A stretch of DNA of 64,000 nucleotides from JBARDN01 sp963755705 (GTDB lineage Bacteria; Desulfobacterota; Binatia; Binatales; Binataceae), in contig CAVWKW010000005.1 in the NCBI GenBank assembly GCA_963755705.1, positions 446,027 to 510,026 of the forward strand, read 5' to 3'. Within the stretch, counting starts at the first letter, position 1, and every line of letters starts with the position of its first letter. Below, piece after piece: positions 34,530 through 43,144 of the stretch. A program made the position numbers and the translations under genes. Below the pieces are notes generated by a model. It saw nothing but the letters and a program-made list of their open reading frames with translations. It was not told the origin of the DNA and did not search any database.

Positions 34530-34931
34530 TTATTTCGTGCGGTTGATTTTGGGCGCGCGCCGCCGTTCCAGGAAGATCCGTGCTCGACGCTTCAGGCCGT
34601 CGCGCTCGTCACGCGGCGCCGCCCGGATTTCCGCGACTAACGCGGAAACTTCGTCGCAAAGCCGTTCGATATCGAGTCCCGCACGGACGGGCTTCATATC
34701 GTCGAGCGCCAGCATCGCCTGCGACATCAGGTTGATCGACGCTTGCCGCCCTCCGCGCTCGAACCGCAGATGCAGCCCCGCGGCGATCTGGTTGAGAGCA
34801 TTGGCGACAGCCTTCAAATCGTCGTCGTCGATAGCGCGCAGCGAATTCTCGAAGCCCTCCGCGGCGTCGAAATACTCACCGCGGTTGAACGCCGCGATCG
34901 CGCGTTCGAAATCAGGATTAGCCGCCATCAA
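34530..34931 (-). CDS. DUF309-family protein
   Basis: A 133-aa helical protein resembling DUF309: AAFNRGEYFDAAEGFENSL near the N-terminus and NALNQIAAGLHLRFERGG..ASINLMSQAMLAL. The usual conserved E/H positions (FxAHExLE) here read FDAAEGFE, so it lacks one of the typical residues. The end is basic (RARIFLERRR). Function of the family is unknown. Start is ATG 34931 or 34928. Confidence 0.6.
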   Translation of the reverse strand: MMAANPDFERAIAAFNRGEYFDAAEGFENSLRAIDDDDLKAVANALNQIAAGLHLRFERGGRQASINLMSQAMLALDDMKPVRAGLDIERLCDEVSALVAEIRAAPRDERDGLKRRARIFLERRRAPKINRTK

Positions 34932-35017
34932 GACTATTGAACGCTCAACGCCGCCGCGCGCGCAACAATTTTATCCTTTGCAGGGCGAGGGATAAGATGC
35001 GGGGCTAGGGATAAGAA

Positions 35018-35845
35018 TCAGAGCAGCTCTTTTTCTTCGACCGCTTTGAACTCGGCTTCGCCTAGCGCTTCGGATTTGCGCTTGCCGTGCAACTCGTACA
35101 TCTCGAACAGCGCGGATTTGTGCGGGCGCACTTTGCCGAGCGGGCACTTGGCCCAATCCTCGAGCGATTCGTCGCAATAGCCCATCCGGTTCTCGCCGCA
35201 CTTGGGTTGCAGGAACACCGCGATCTCGGGCAGCACGCGCCTGATCTCCGCCCGCATCATCGCCACCATCCGCCGAATCTCCCACTGCGCGCGCAGGCAC
35301 AGGCGCAGGTCGCAGATGTGCAGCATCTCGGCGAAATTGACCATCACATGAAAATTGGTCGGCGCGGCGTTGGGCAGCACGAAGCGCGCATCCTCGGCCG
35401 GAATACCCGCCTTGAGCGCCTTGGCGTACAGCTCCGACACCTTCGCGAGCAGCTCTTCGTACTCGCCGGCGAGCCCGACGCGCTGCCACGATTGCGGCAG
35501 CACATACGCCATCCGCTCCTGTTTGAACTTGACGTAGCGCTGGCTCTGCTGCTCGAAGCTGATTCCGATCCGATGCCGCACGAACTGATGCGACAGCGAT
35601 CGCGATACGCCCGAGATCCCGAACCAGAACACGACCTGCTCGAGCGGCGAGGCGTGGCCGGTCTTCAGCCGCTCGCCGATAAACTTGGCGATCGTCTCAT
35701 GGCTGATTTTCTCAGCTCGGATTTTTTCCCAGACTTCGATCGGAGTGTCCGACGAATAGCAGGTGCGGAACGCGGCGTAGAGCTTCTCGAGCGGAAGCTG
35801 CGCGTAATCCACCAGCTTGACCTCCATCTTCGTCTGATTGCTCAT
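35018..35845 (-). CDS. thyX: Flavin-dependent thymidylate synthase
   Basis: Makes dTMP from dUMP using methylenetetrahydrofolate, FAD and NADPH. The 275-aa product starts at ATG 35845 (MSNQTKMEVKLVDY); earlier in-frame starts would overlap pyrD's region. Signatures: CYSSDTPIE, HASPLEQVVFWFGISGVSRSLSHQFVRHR, and the RHR motif RHRIGISFEQQSQRY (R90-Y104). Here eight residues separate RHR from the Ser, where the commonly quoted pattern RHRx7S has seven. FAD/dUMP-binding Arg/Gln and the LPNAAPTNFHVMVNFAE tail are intact. Confidence 0.92.
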   Translation of the reverse strand: MSNQTKMEVKLVDYAQLPLEKLYAAFRTCYSSDTPIEVWEKIRAEKISHETIAKFIGERLKTGHASPLEQVVFWFGISGVSRSLSHQFVRHRIGISFEQQSQRYVKFKQERMAYVLPQSWQRVGLAGEYEELLAKVSELYAKALKAGIPAEDARFVLPNAAPTNFHVMVNFAEMLHICDLRLCLRAQWEIRRMVAMMRAEIRRVLPEIAVFLQPKCGENRMGYCDESLEDWAKCPLGKVRPHKSALFEMYELHGKRKSEALGEAEFKAVEEKELL

Positions 35846-36008
35846 TGCGTCGTTCGTCCGCCTCCGGAAAATCCTACGCTCGATTCGATTTCCACGATCA
35901 TATTCCATGCGCGCACGGGAATGCATCCATCGTCGCGACGTTTATCCCCACGGCGCCGATTTGCGTGGCCTACCCGGGGACTGCAAGATTGCCGATGCGA
36001 GGTCCACG

Positions 36009-37067
36009 ATGCTCTCGGAACTGTACAAACTCGCCAAACCCGCACTGTTCCAGTGTGACGCTGAAACCGCTCATCGCATGACGCTCTCGCTCCTGTCAAC
36101 CTGGCCGCTCCTGGCGCCGCCGGCCGATCCGCCCGAGCTGCGCGTCAAGCTTTGGGACCTGGAATTTTCAAATCCGATCGGATTGGCGGCCGGGATGGAT
36201 AAAGACGCGGTCGCGGCCGGCGCATGGCAGGGACTCGGTTTCGGATTCGCCGAGCTCGGCACGGTGACGCCTCGTCCGCAGCCGGGAAACCCGCGGCCGC
36301 GCGTGTTCCGGCTGCCCGGCGATCGCGCGCTAATCAACCGGCTCGGCTTTCCGAGTGACGGGATGGACGCGGTCGCGCGCCGAATCGAGCGGATTCGCAA
36401 TCGCGGCGTCGCGCTCCGGCTCGCGATCAATCTCGGACCGAACAAGGAGACCGCGGTGGAAAGCGTCGCGGAAGATTACGCGGCGCTGGTCCGCCGGATG
36501 GGCGTGCTGGCAGATTTTATCGTCGTCAACGTCAGCTCTCCGAACACGCCGGGCTTGCGCAACTGGCAATCGCCTGAGCGGATGCGCGAAATTGTTGCCG
36601 CGATTACCGCTGCGATCTCGACCTCGGCGCGCCGGCCGCCGATCCTGCTCAAGGTCGCGCCCGATCTCGAGCCCGCCGACCTGCGGCAGATCTGCGACGC
36701 CGCGCTCGAGCTCGCACTCGATGGAATCGTCGCGACCAACACGACACTCGCGCGCGACGCCGTCGGAATCAAATCCGAGCAGGTGGGCGGCTTAAGCGGT
36801 ACGCCGTTGCGCGGCCGCGCGCGCGAATTTATTCGCGAGGTTCATCGCCACAGCGGCGGACGCCTCAAGATCATCGGGGTTGGCGGCGTCTCGAGCGCCG
36901 ACGACGCATGGGAGCATATCCGCGCCGGTGCGAGCCTGGTCGAGCTCTACACCGCGCTCATCTACCAAGGCCCCGGCGTCGTGGCGGAGATCAAGCGCGG
37001 CCTGATGGCCTTGCTCCGGCGCGAGGGATTTCGCTCTATTAGCGATGCGATCGGCACCGGCGCCTGA
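36009..37067 (+). CDS. pyrD: Dihydroorotate dehydrogenase (class 2)
   Basis: Oxidises dihydroorotate to orotate with a membrane quinone, using FMN; it is the pyrimidine pathway step on the cytoplasmic membrane. The 352-aa protein has PIGLAAGMDKDAVAAG, GFAELGTVTPRPQPGNPRPRVFRLP, INRLGFPSDG, VNVSSPNTPGLR and GGVSSADDAWEHIRAGASLVELYTALIYQGPG. The N-terminal segment that anchors class 2 enzymes to membranes is present (about 1-35). ATG 36009 fits the family; the longer frame from 35838 crosses the thyX start region. It leaves thyX divergently. Confidence 0.93.
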   Translation: MLSELYKLAKPALFQCDAETAHRMTLSLLSTWPLLAPPADPPELRVKLWDLEFSNPIGLAAGMDKDAVAAGAWQGLGFGFAELGTVTPRPQPGNPRPRVFRLPGDRALINRLGFPSDGMDAVARRIERIRNRGVALRLAINLGPNKETAVESVAEDYAALVRRMGVLADFIVVNVSSPNTPGLRNWQSPERMREIVAAITAAISTSARRPPILLKVAPDLEPADLRQICDAALELALDGIVATNTTLARDAVGIKSEQVGGLSGTPLRGRAREFIREVHRHSGGRLKIIGVGGVSSADDAWEHIRAGASLVELYTALIYQGPGVVAEIKRGLMALLRREGFRSISDAIGTGA

Positions 37068-37099
37068 GCGCGATTGTCCGGCCGCGAAGGAACCACGCG

Positions 37100-37927
37100 A
37101 TGGCATCATCAGCGGCGCAGCCAAAACCAATCGTCGACGCGAAATGGGCGCGAGCGCATCGCGGCGACAAGAATGTCGTGTTCATCGACACACGCGCGGC
37201 CGACGACTACTGGGCGGGCCATATCCGCGGCGCCCGCCATTTTGATCCGTTTCCGTTTCACTACTCCGATAGTTCGGATCGCGGCATCCGGGAATTTCGC
37301 GCGCAGCTCGAATGGATATTCTCCGCGCTCGGTGTCACCGGCAAGGAAACCGTCGTATGTTACGAGAACGACTCCGGGATGCGCGCGGCGCGCGTGCTGT
37401 GGCTGCTCGAATGGATGGGGCATCGGCGCGCGCGGATGCTCGACGGGGGGCTCGGCGCGCTCGCGAATGAAAAGCTCTCGACCGCGCCGGCAGCGATAAA
37501 GCCGACCCATTTCAAAGGCAGCGCGCGCGATGAGGTCTCCGCGTCGAGCGCGTATGTCGTCGGCCGCCTCGGACGCCCCGAGGTGCGCATCTTCGACGTC
37601 CGCAGCGACGCCGAGTATTTCGGCGAACGCGTGCGCGCCCGTCACGCCGGCGCGATTCCCGGCTCGGTTCATCGCGATTGGACGGAAGCCAACACCCCCG
37701 AAGGCAAATTCAAAGCGTCCGCAGTGCTGCGGGCCGAGTACGAAGCGCTCGGCCTGCGTCCCGACGCCGAGATCATTCCATATTGCCAGGGCGGCTACCG
37801 CGCCGCGCATGCGCTGGTCGCGCTGCGGCTGGCCGGTTACCCCAATGTGCGCAACTACTGGGGCTCGTGGGCCGAATGGGGTAATCGCGACGACGTTCCG
37901 ATCGAGCATCCAGTGCGCAAGAGCTAG
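37100..37927 (+). CDS. Two-domain sulfurtransferase (rhodanese superfamily)
   Basis: Moves sulfane sulfur from thiosulfate or mercaptopyruvate to an acceptor. The 275-aa protein is two rhodanese modules: the first (about 10-125) with VVFIDTRAADDYWAGHIRGARHF is inactive-looking, as usual, and the second ends PYCQGGYRAAH with catalytic Cys229. Conserved DVRSDAEYFG and GAIPGSVHRDW are present. The CQGGYRA loop is the thiosulfate:cyanide or mercaptopyruvate sulfurtransferase type, without a CG[ST]G-type mercaptopyruvate loop. Follows pyrD by 32 bases. Confidence 0.9.
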   Translation: MASSAAQPKPIVDAKWARAHRGDKNVVFIDTRAADDYWAGHIRGARHFDPFPFHYSDSSDRGIREFRAQLEWIFSALGVTGKETVVCYENDSGMRAARVLWLLEWMGHRRARMLDGGLGALANEKLSTAPAAIKPTHFKGSARDEVSASSAYVVGRLGRPEVRIFDVRSDAEYFGERVRARHAGAIPGSVHRDWTEANTPEGKFKASAVLRAEYEALGLRPDAEIIPYCQGGYRAAHALVALRLAGYPNVRNYWGSWAEWGNRDDVPIEHPVRKS

Positions 37928-37935
37928 AGGCCCTG

Positions 37936-38562
37936 ATGGCTTCGTCGCGGATTTTGCTGATTACCGGATTCGCGCCGTTTCGCGGCGAGCGCATCAATCC
38001 CTCATGGGAGATCGCGCGCAGTCTCGACGGCGACGAGATCGCGGCGCTCAAAGTCAAATCAGTAAAAATCCCGGTCGGATGCGCTGCTGCAGTGCGGCGG
38101 CTCAACGCAGGGATCGTGCGCTATCGCCCGCGCGCGATCCTCGGCCTCGGACAGGCGGGCGGCAGGCCGGCAATCTCAATCGAGAAAGTCGCGATCAATC
38201 TGGCCGACGAAAACGCCGGTGCCGATGACCGCTACGGCGCGAGCGCGAAGCCTGTAATCGCAGGCGCGCCCGAGGCCTACTTCGCGCGGATTCCGATCCC
38301 CGCCGTGATGCGCGAGATGCGCCGGCGCGAAATTCCCGCGCAGGTCTCGCTCAGCGCCGGCGCGTACGCTTGCAACGCCCTGATGTACGCGAGCCTGCAT
38401 CTGACGCGGCGTCGCCAAAACCTGCCGGTGGGTTTCATCCATCTGCCCTATGACTCGCGCCAGAGCGCGCGCCATCCGAACGCGCCGAGCATGGCGACCG
38501 GGGTGATGGAAACCGCGGTCCGCGCGGTCGCCGCGATCATCGCGCGCGCCGCGTTGGCTTAA
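37936..38562 (+). CDS. pcp: Pyroglutamyl peptidase I (C15 cysteine peptidase)
   Basis: Removes N-terminal pyroglutamate from peptides. The 208-aa sequence matches the C15 family: LLITGFAPFRGERINPSWE, GLGQAGGRPAISIEKVAIN with Glu83, then AGAYACNALMY with Cys146 and VGFIHLPYD with His169, the catalytic triad in its usual order. No signal peptide, so it acts on cytoplasmic peptides. The start is 8 bases after the sulfurtransferase stop; the stop abuts the convergent luciferase-like gene with no gap. Confidence 0.9.
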   Translation: MASSRILLITGFAPFRGERINPSWEIARSLDGDEIAALKVKSVKIPVGCAAAVRRLNAGIVRYRPRAILGLGQAGGRPAISIEKVAINLADENAGADDRYGASAKPVIAGAPEAYFARIPIPAVMREMRRREIPAQVSLSAGAYACNALMYASLHLTRRRQNLPVGFIHLPYDSRQSARHPNAPSMATGVMETAVRAVAAIIARAALA

Positions 38563-39534
38563 TCAGCCGCGTATCGCGGAGGCGAACGCTTCCAGCTCGG
38601 ATGCGATATACGGACCCGCCGGCTGGTAGGCAATCTCGGTCGCACCCGCCGCTTCGAGCGCCGCTGCGCGCTCGCGCCATCCGGCGCGCGTCAGCGCGAT
38701 TCCCTGCTTGACCAGCATCGCGCCGGTGACGAATGGCCGGTCGCGATCATTGATCGCGATCAGATGCTGATCGTGCAACGCCAGATGACGCTGACGGCTG
38801 GGCACTTTCTCATACGCCGCCGCCCATTCCTGCCCGCGTTCCACTAACTGGAGCATCTTGTTCTCGAGCGCGAAATGAAACAGCACCGGCGCCGCATGGC
38901 CCGCCGCGGCGAGCACTCGCGCCGATCCTGGATCCTCGCCATCACGAAGCACCGTGCCGAAAGTCAGCGCGATACTCCACTTGAAGCCGGGAATCGGGTT
39001 CGGCGCGCCAAACACGCCGTCGCCGAGTTCGCGCGCCACCGCGATTCCTTTTGGACCGGCGGCGCCAATAATGATCGGCACCTCGATCGGACGCGCCGCG
39101 CCGTAGCCTTGCGGATGAAGCATCCGGATCGCCGCGCCTTCCCACTGCGCTTCATCGCCGCGCAACAAGGCGCGCAGCACCTGCACATACTCGCGCACGT
39201 CGGACCACTTCATCGGCCGCTTGCCCATCGTCAGCCGTCCGGTGAAGCCCGACCCGATCGCGACCACCACGCGGCGCGGACCCGCGATCGATACGAGCGT
39301 TGCGATCGCTGCCGCGTTGACCATCGGATGCCGCAGGCTCGGCACCAGCACTCCCGGGCCCAGGCCGATTCTGCTCGTACGCTCGGCGGCGCGGCAGAGT
39401 TGCACCCAGACGTCGGGGTAGAGCGCGGGCGAATCGTAAAACCAGGCGCGCGAGTACCCCAGTTCTTCGGCGATTCGCGCGTACTCGTGACTTTCAGAAG
39501 AAGTCGCGAACGCGCATGAAAGTTCCAGTGCCAT
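38563..39534 (-). CDS. Luciferase-like (LLM) flavin/F420-dependent oxidoreductase
   Basis: A 323-aa TIM-barrel oxidoreductase of the bacterial luciferase superfamily. The N-terminal EYARIAEELGYSRAWFYDSP (strand-helix with W) and RIGLGPGVLVPSLRHP, AIATLVSIAGPRRVVVAIGSG and VPIIIGAAGPKGIAVAREL are typical. The set resembles LLM F420-dependent enzymes of actinobacteria and Binatota-like bacteria more than flavin monooxygenases, but cofactor cannot be settled by eye. The product is cytoplasmic. It sits 32 bases before a cyclase-family gene on the same strand, suggesting shared catabolic use. Confidence 0.85.
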   Translation of the reverse strand: MALELSCAFATSSESHEYARIAEELGYSRAWFYDSPALYPDVWVQLCRAAERTSRIGLGPGVLVPSLRHPMVNAAAIATLVSIAGPRRVVVAIGSGFTGRLTMGKRPMKWSDVREYVQVLRALLRGDEAQWEGAAIRMLHPQGYGAARPIEVPIIIGAAGPKGIAVARELGDGVFGAPNPIPGFKWSIALTFGTVLRDGEDPGSARVLAAAGHAAPVLFHFALENKMLQLVERGQEWAAAYEKVPSRQRHLALHDQHLIAINDRDRPFVTGAMLVKQGIALTRAGWRERAAALEAAGATEIAYQPAGPYIASELEAFASAIRG

Positions 39535-39566
39535 ATGCTTATCCTTGTCCGTTCGGATTTTTATAT

Positions 39567-40544
39567 TTATTTGATCGCGACTGCGTTGGGCGGCGTTGCG
39601 ATTCCGCCCTCGAGGTTCATCGGCACCGATACCACCATGAACTCGTAACGATTATCCGCGGCGCAGTCAGCGGCAAGATCGTCGAGGACAAATTGCTCGC
39701 CCAGTGGCAGCCCGAGCATCGAGAGCGCGCGATAATGCAGCGCGCCTTCGTCCTTGAAATCCCACGGCCACTGCTCGACCGCGGGACAGTCGGTCCCGAT
39801 CGCGGCGACGCGGCTGTCCCATAGCCATCCGACCATCTCGCTGGTCGCTTCGATTCCGCACGACCTGAGCGCCTCGAGCGGCGCCATCGCCTTCTTCTCC
39901 GCCGCCGACGCGCCGACGTATGCGCCCAGCCATCCGGTCCGCACCAGCAGGATAGATCCCGGCTTGAGCGTGGATTTCTGCGCGGTCAGCGCGTCCTGCA
40001 AATCCTTGAGCTTGTAGGTCGCCGAGGTCAGCGGGTCGAGCGGGCGGCCCTTGTCCTGCGTGAATTTGCGCACGTCGATCAGCACGCCACGTCCGACCAC
40101 GCGATTTGCCCATTTGTGAATACTCAGTTTGCCGTCCGGTCCGTCCTTCACTTCTTCATCTTTGACCCCGTTGTAGAACGCGCGATGCCGCACGTGGCCG
40201 ACGTGAGCCAGCCCGTCCCACTGGCTGCCTTCCTGCGTGTTGTAGTTGTCGAGCGAGTCGTCGTGACCCAGCAGACCGTATTGCTCGAAGCTCAGGATCG
40301 TGTGCTTGGCGGGCAGCCGATTGAACAGCGGGGGCTTGGCGTAGTTGATGGGAGTATCGAGCCGGAACACGCGCCCCTTTTGCACCAGCCGCGCCGCTTC
40401 GACGACACCCTCGGGCGTCAGGAAGTTGAGGCATCCGAATTCGTCGTTGTCGCCGAACACGCCCCAAGAGGATTCGGCGGGCGCGCCTTTCTTTACCGGC
40501 AAATCCTTGAAGCGCGGAATTTTGTCGTAATCAATTGATGCCAT
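39567..40544 (-). CDS. Cyclase-family metal-dependent hydrolase
   Basis: A 325-aa member of the cyclase/kynurenine-formamidase superfamily. The zinc-binding signature HxGTHxDxxxH is diverged here; related stretches are DGLAHVGHVRHRA and SILLVRTGWLG, with ...AAIGTDCPAVEQWPW near the C-terminal. ATG 40544 is set by GAGGAG on the minus strand, and the longer open frame to 40778 runs through the intergenic repeat. Family members hydrolyse small amides or lactones; the substrate here is unknown. Confidence 0.82.
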   Translation of the reverse strand: MASIDYDKIPRFKDLPVKKGAPAESSWGVFGDNDEFGCLNFLTPEGVVEAARLVQKGRVFRLDTPINYAKPPLFNRLPAKHTILSFEQYGLLGHDDSLDNYNTQEGSQWDGLAHVGHVRHRAFYNGVKDEEVKDGPDGKLSIHKWANRVVGRGVLIDVRKFTQDKGRPLDPLTSATYKLKDLQDALTAQKSTLKPGSILLVRTGWLGAYVGASAAEKKAMAPLEALRSCGIEATSEMVGWLWDSRVAAIGTDCPAVEQWPWDFKDEGALHYRALSMLGLPLGEQFVLDDLAADCAADNRYEFMVVSVPMNLEGGIATPPNAVAIK

Positions 40545-40615
40545 CGTTGCACTCTCCTCATTTGGTCTTCCATAGGGCGTCATTCGCGGTCCATTGTTGC
40601 AACACGGTCTCTGAA

Positions 40616-40896
40616 TGTCATTCCCGCGCGTGGCTGCCGCGCGAGGAATCCCGATAGAAGGGCAGCGGCGTGTAATGTTGGCTCCGGAGCATGGCCGCTT
40701 CGGGATTCCTCGCCCAGGGCTCGGAATGACGATCGGGGGCTCGGCTGAGGCTACGATACTCATGCACCTCGCCCGCATCCGTCATTTCGACCGGAGGGAG
40801 AAATCCCGAGGCGTTCATTCTCGACTCAAACACCACATGCGGAGACCCTTCGCTCGGGATTCCTCGCGCGCGGCAGCCACGCACGCGGGAATGACA
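40616..40896. repeat. Intergenic inverted repeat with about 38-base arms
   Basis: Left arm 40616-40653 begins TGTCATTCCCGCG and contains CGTGGCTGCCGCGCGAGGAATC; right arm 40855-40896 is its near-perfect reverse complement. Further GAGGAATCCCG/CGGGATTCC motifs sit between. The 40545-41020 interval has no supported gene; the element looks like a non-coding palindromic repeat of the MITE type without a transposase. Confidence 0.65.
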
Positions 40897-41020
40897 CCGC
40901 AGCCCAGAGGCGAAAGACCTACGCGCCGCGATTCTTTTCAGCACCACTGTGGCTGTTCGCACTAATCGCTTCGCGTGGTCTTTCACAGCGGCGTTTATCG
41001 ACCGGTCCATCCGAGCTTGT

Positions 41021-42427
41021 TCAATCGGTCTTGCGGTAGCGGCCGCCGTTGTCGCCCAGGATAAAGCCGGTCGCGCGGCCTTGCGCGTCGAGCTCGAACC
41101 GCAGCGGCTCGCCTGCGGGGCGTCCGAGACTCACGATAAATGTCTGCGGCGCGGCGGTCGCTACCAGCGGGACCGGGGGCGGCGGCGGGGGTAAAAACGG
41201 ATCGGTCGGACTTGCGAGTACGAGTTTGCCGCCGCGGAACTCGATATGCAGCACGCCGCCGAAATTGTCCATCCCGACGTACCTGCCGATTAGCGGCTTG
41301 AATCTCTCCGGCGTCGCGATCGGGGGTGCCGCGCGAAATTCGGTTTTCGCCGCCGCCATCAGCATCTCGAGCGTTTCGAACGCGATCGCGCTCGCCGCGA
41401 TATTGCCCTGCTTGTTGCTGAGCGCGACGACCCCGAGCTTGTGCTGCTTGTTGAACGCGAGCATCGAAAGAAATCCCGGCACCGAACCGCCGTGGTTCAA
41501 GTAGATATTCTCGCCGATTCGCGCCCCCATCCAGGTGAGCGCGTATCCGACCTTCCAGTCGCGCTCGACGAAGGTCACGCGATGCATCGCCGAGATCGAT
41601 TTTCCCTTGAGCACCTGTGCGCCGCCGCGATCGTCGGCCTTGGTGCGGAATTGGAGCGAGATCCACTTGGCCAGGTCGCTGACGCAGGTGCGCAGCCCTG
41701 CCGCCGCTTCATACCCGCGCGTCGGAGGATCGGGCGCCACGGTCGGCACGTCCTGGTAACGCTCGGGCATGTAGCCGGTCGCGACGCGTTCATGCCGCGC
41801 GGCAATATCGAACCCGCTCGAGGTCATCCTCAGCGGCGCGAGAATATTTTCCATCACGTAATCGCGATAGGGCCGGCCCGACACACGCTCGACGACTTCG
41901 CCCAAAAGCGCGAACGCGAGATTGCAGTACTTGAACGCCGAGTCGGGCTCGATCACGACTTCACACCGCCCGAGCATCACCAGCGTTTCCTGCATCGAGG
42001 GAAATTCGAGATTGCTCCAGTGCCCGTCAGGCGATTCTCCGACCAGCCCCGCGCGATGTGTCAGCAATCGGCGGAGCGTCACCTCTTCGTTCGCGCCGAA
42101 GCGGCTCGGAACCGTTTTGAATTCCGGTATATGGCGCGCGACCGGATCGTCGAGGCGGATTTTGCCCTCATCGCGCAGTTGCATGATCGCGGTTGCGGTG
42201 AAGGTCTTGGTGATTGACGCCACGCCGCAAATCGTCTCCGCATCCATCGCGCTTGCGGACGCGATATCGGCGAATCCGAAACCGCCTTTCCACGCGACGG
42301 TCTGATCGCGGACGATCCCGAGCGCGATTCCCGGCACCCCCTGCTCGACCATGATCTGCCGCACGCGCGCCTCGAGCCGCGGCATCACCGAAGCGACAAT
42401 CAGATCGGACACGACCGTCTCAGCCAT
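41021..42427 (-). CDS. Serine hydrolase of the beta-lactamase/esterase (class C-like) family
   Basis: A 468-aa protein. The SxxK motif is S71-I-T-K74 in CGVASITKTFTATA, and a Tyr-x-Asn follows in YCNLAFALLG, both typical of class C/serine hydrolase folds. A late HGGS-like motif is present at LNHGGSVPGF in place of KTG. No signal peptide is visible, which argues against a periplasmic lactamase and for a cytoplasmic esterase or peptidase. The C-terminal 110 residues form an extra beta domain. It overlaps the GNAT gene upstream by 8 bases. Confidence 0.86.
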   Translation of the reverse strand: MAETVVSDLIVASVMPRLEARVRQIMVEQGVPGIALGIVRDQTVAWKGGFGFADIASASAMDAETICGVASITKTFTATAIMQLRDEGKIRLDDPVARHIPEFKTVPSRFGANEEVTLRRLLTHRAGLVGESPDGHWSNLEFPSMQETLVMLGRCEVVIEPDSAFKYCNLAFALLGEVVERVSGRPYRDYVMENILAPLRMTSSGFDIAARHERVATGYMPERYQDVPTVAPDPPTRGYEAAAGLRTCVSDLAKWISLQFRTKADDRGGAQVLKGKSISAMHRVTFVERDWKVGYALTWMGARIGENIYLNHGGSVPGFLSMLAFNKQHKLGVVALSNKQGNIAASAIAFETLEMLMAAAKTEFRAAPPIATPERFKPLIGRYVGMDNFGGVLHIEFRGGKLVLASPTDPFLPPPPPPVPLVATAAPQTFIVSLGRPAGEPLRFELDAQGRATGFILGDNGGRYRKTD

Positions 42428-42917
42428 GAGTTCGTTCCTTCTTCATAGGCAGTTGACGAGGGTTCCATTCATAGAGGACGTCGGGAGTACGCTCTTCATT
42501 GCGCGCGCCGTCGGTAAACTCGATCGCCTTAAATCCGCGCGCTTCGTAAAAGCGCCGCGCTGGCGCGTTCGCCTGGAACGTCCATAGACGCAGCGTCGCA
42601 GGGCGCTCGCGCATCGCGAGCGCCAGCAGCCCGTCGCCGACCCCGCGCCGCTGCGCCGCGGGAGCGATATATAGATGCTCGACCAGCTCGCCCTCGAGCG
42701 CCAGCATCCCGATTATTTTTCCCGCCGCCGAATCTTCGGCCACCCACACCTCGAGATTCGGCGCCAGGTAAGACGCGATCCATCCGCGAATCTCGTCGTC
42801 GCTATGCACGGTCGGAAAATAGCGCGCCGCCCCTCGGCGCGACTCGATATAAACCTCGGCAATTGCAGCCGCGTCGGCAGCGCGGGCACGGCGGATAACG
42901 AATCGCGCGGACGCCAT
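42420..42917 (-). CDS. GNAT-family N-acetyltransferase
   Basis: A 165-aa protein starting at ATG 42917 (MASARFVIRRARAADAAAIAEVY). The acetyl-CoA pyrophosphate-binding loop reads RRGVGDGLLALA (Q/R-x-x-G-x-G/A) and the strand LEHLYIAP-type VEHLYIAPAAQ precedes it; RRFYEARGFKAIE is the C-terminal GNAT helix. The open frame reaches 43181 upstream but the region is not GNAT-like. Substrate unknown. It is translated into the serine hydrolase gene with an 8-base overlap, so the two may be functionally linked. Confidence 0.86.
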   Translation of the reverse strand: MASARFVIRRARAADAAAIAEVYIESRRGAARYFPTVHSDDEIRGWIASYLAPNLEVWVAEDSAAGKIIGMLALEGELVEHLYIAPAAQRRGVGDGLLALAMRERPATLRLWTFQANAPARRFYEARGFKAIEFTDGARNEERTPDVLYEWNPRQLPMKKERTHG

Positions 42918-43144
42918 AGCATCGTTTCGCCCCGCGCACCCGCCGATGTCAAGCGCGCAGGTTCCATTTTGTGCGGAGGGCCGCAGAGTTTGCGGATGGA
43001 AAATATCATTGGTGGCGCGGGGCCCCACTAATGGATCGCCCTGCCCGTGCAATGGCTGACCAGCGATCCCGACGCCGCGACTAATCTTGCGCGCCGCCGT
43101 CTGGCCTGATGATAATGTCGAACTCGCGACCAAAGGAGCGATCC

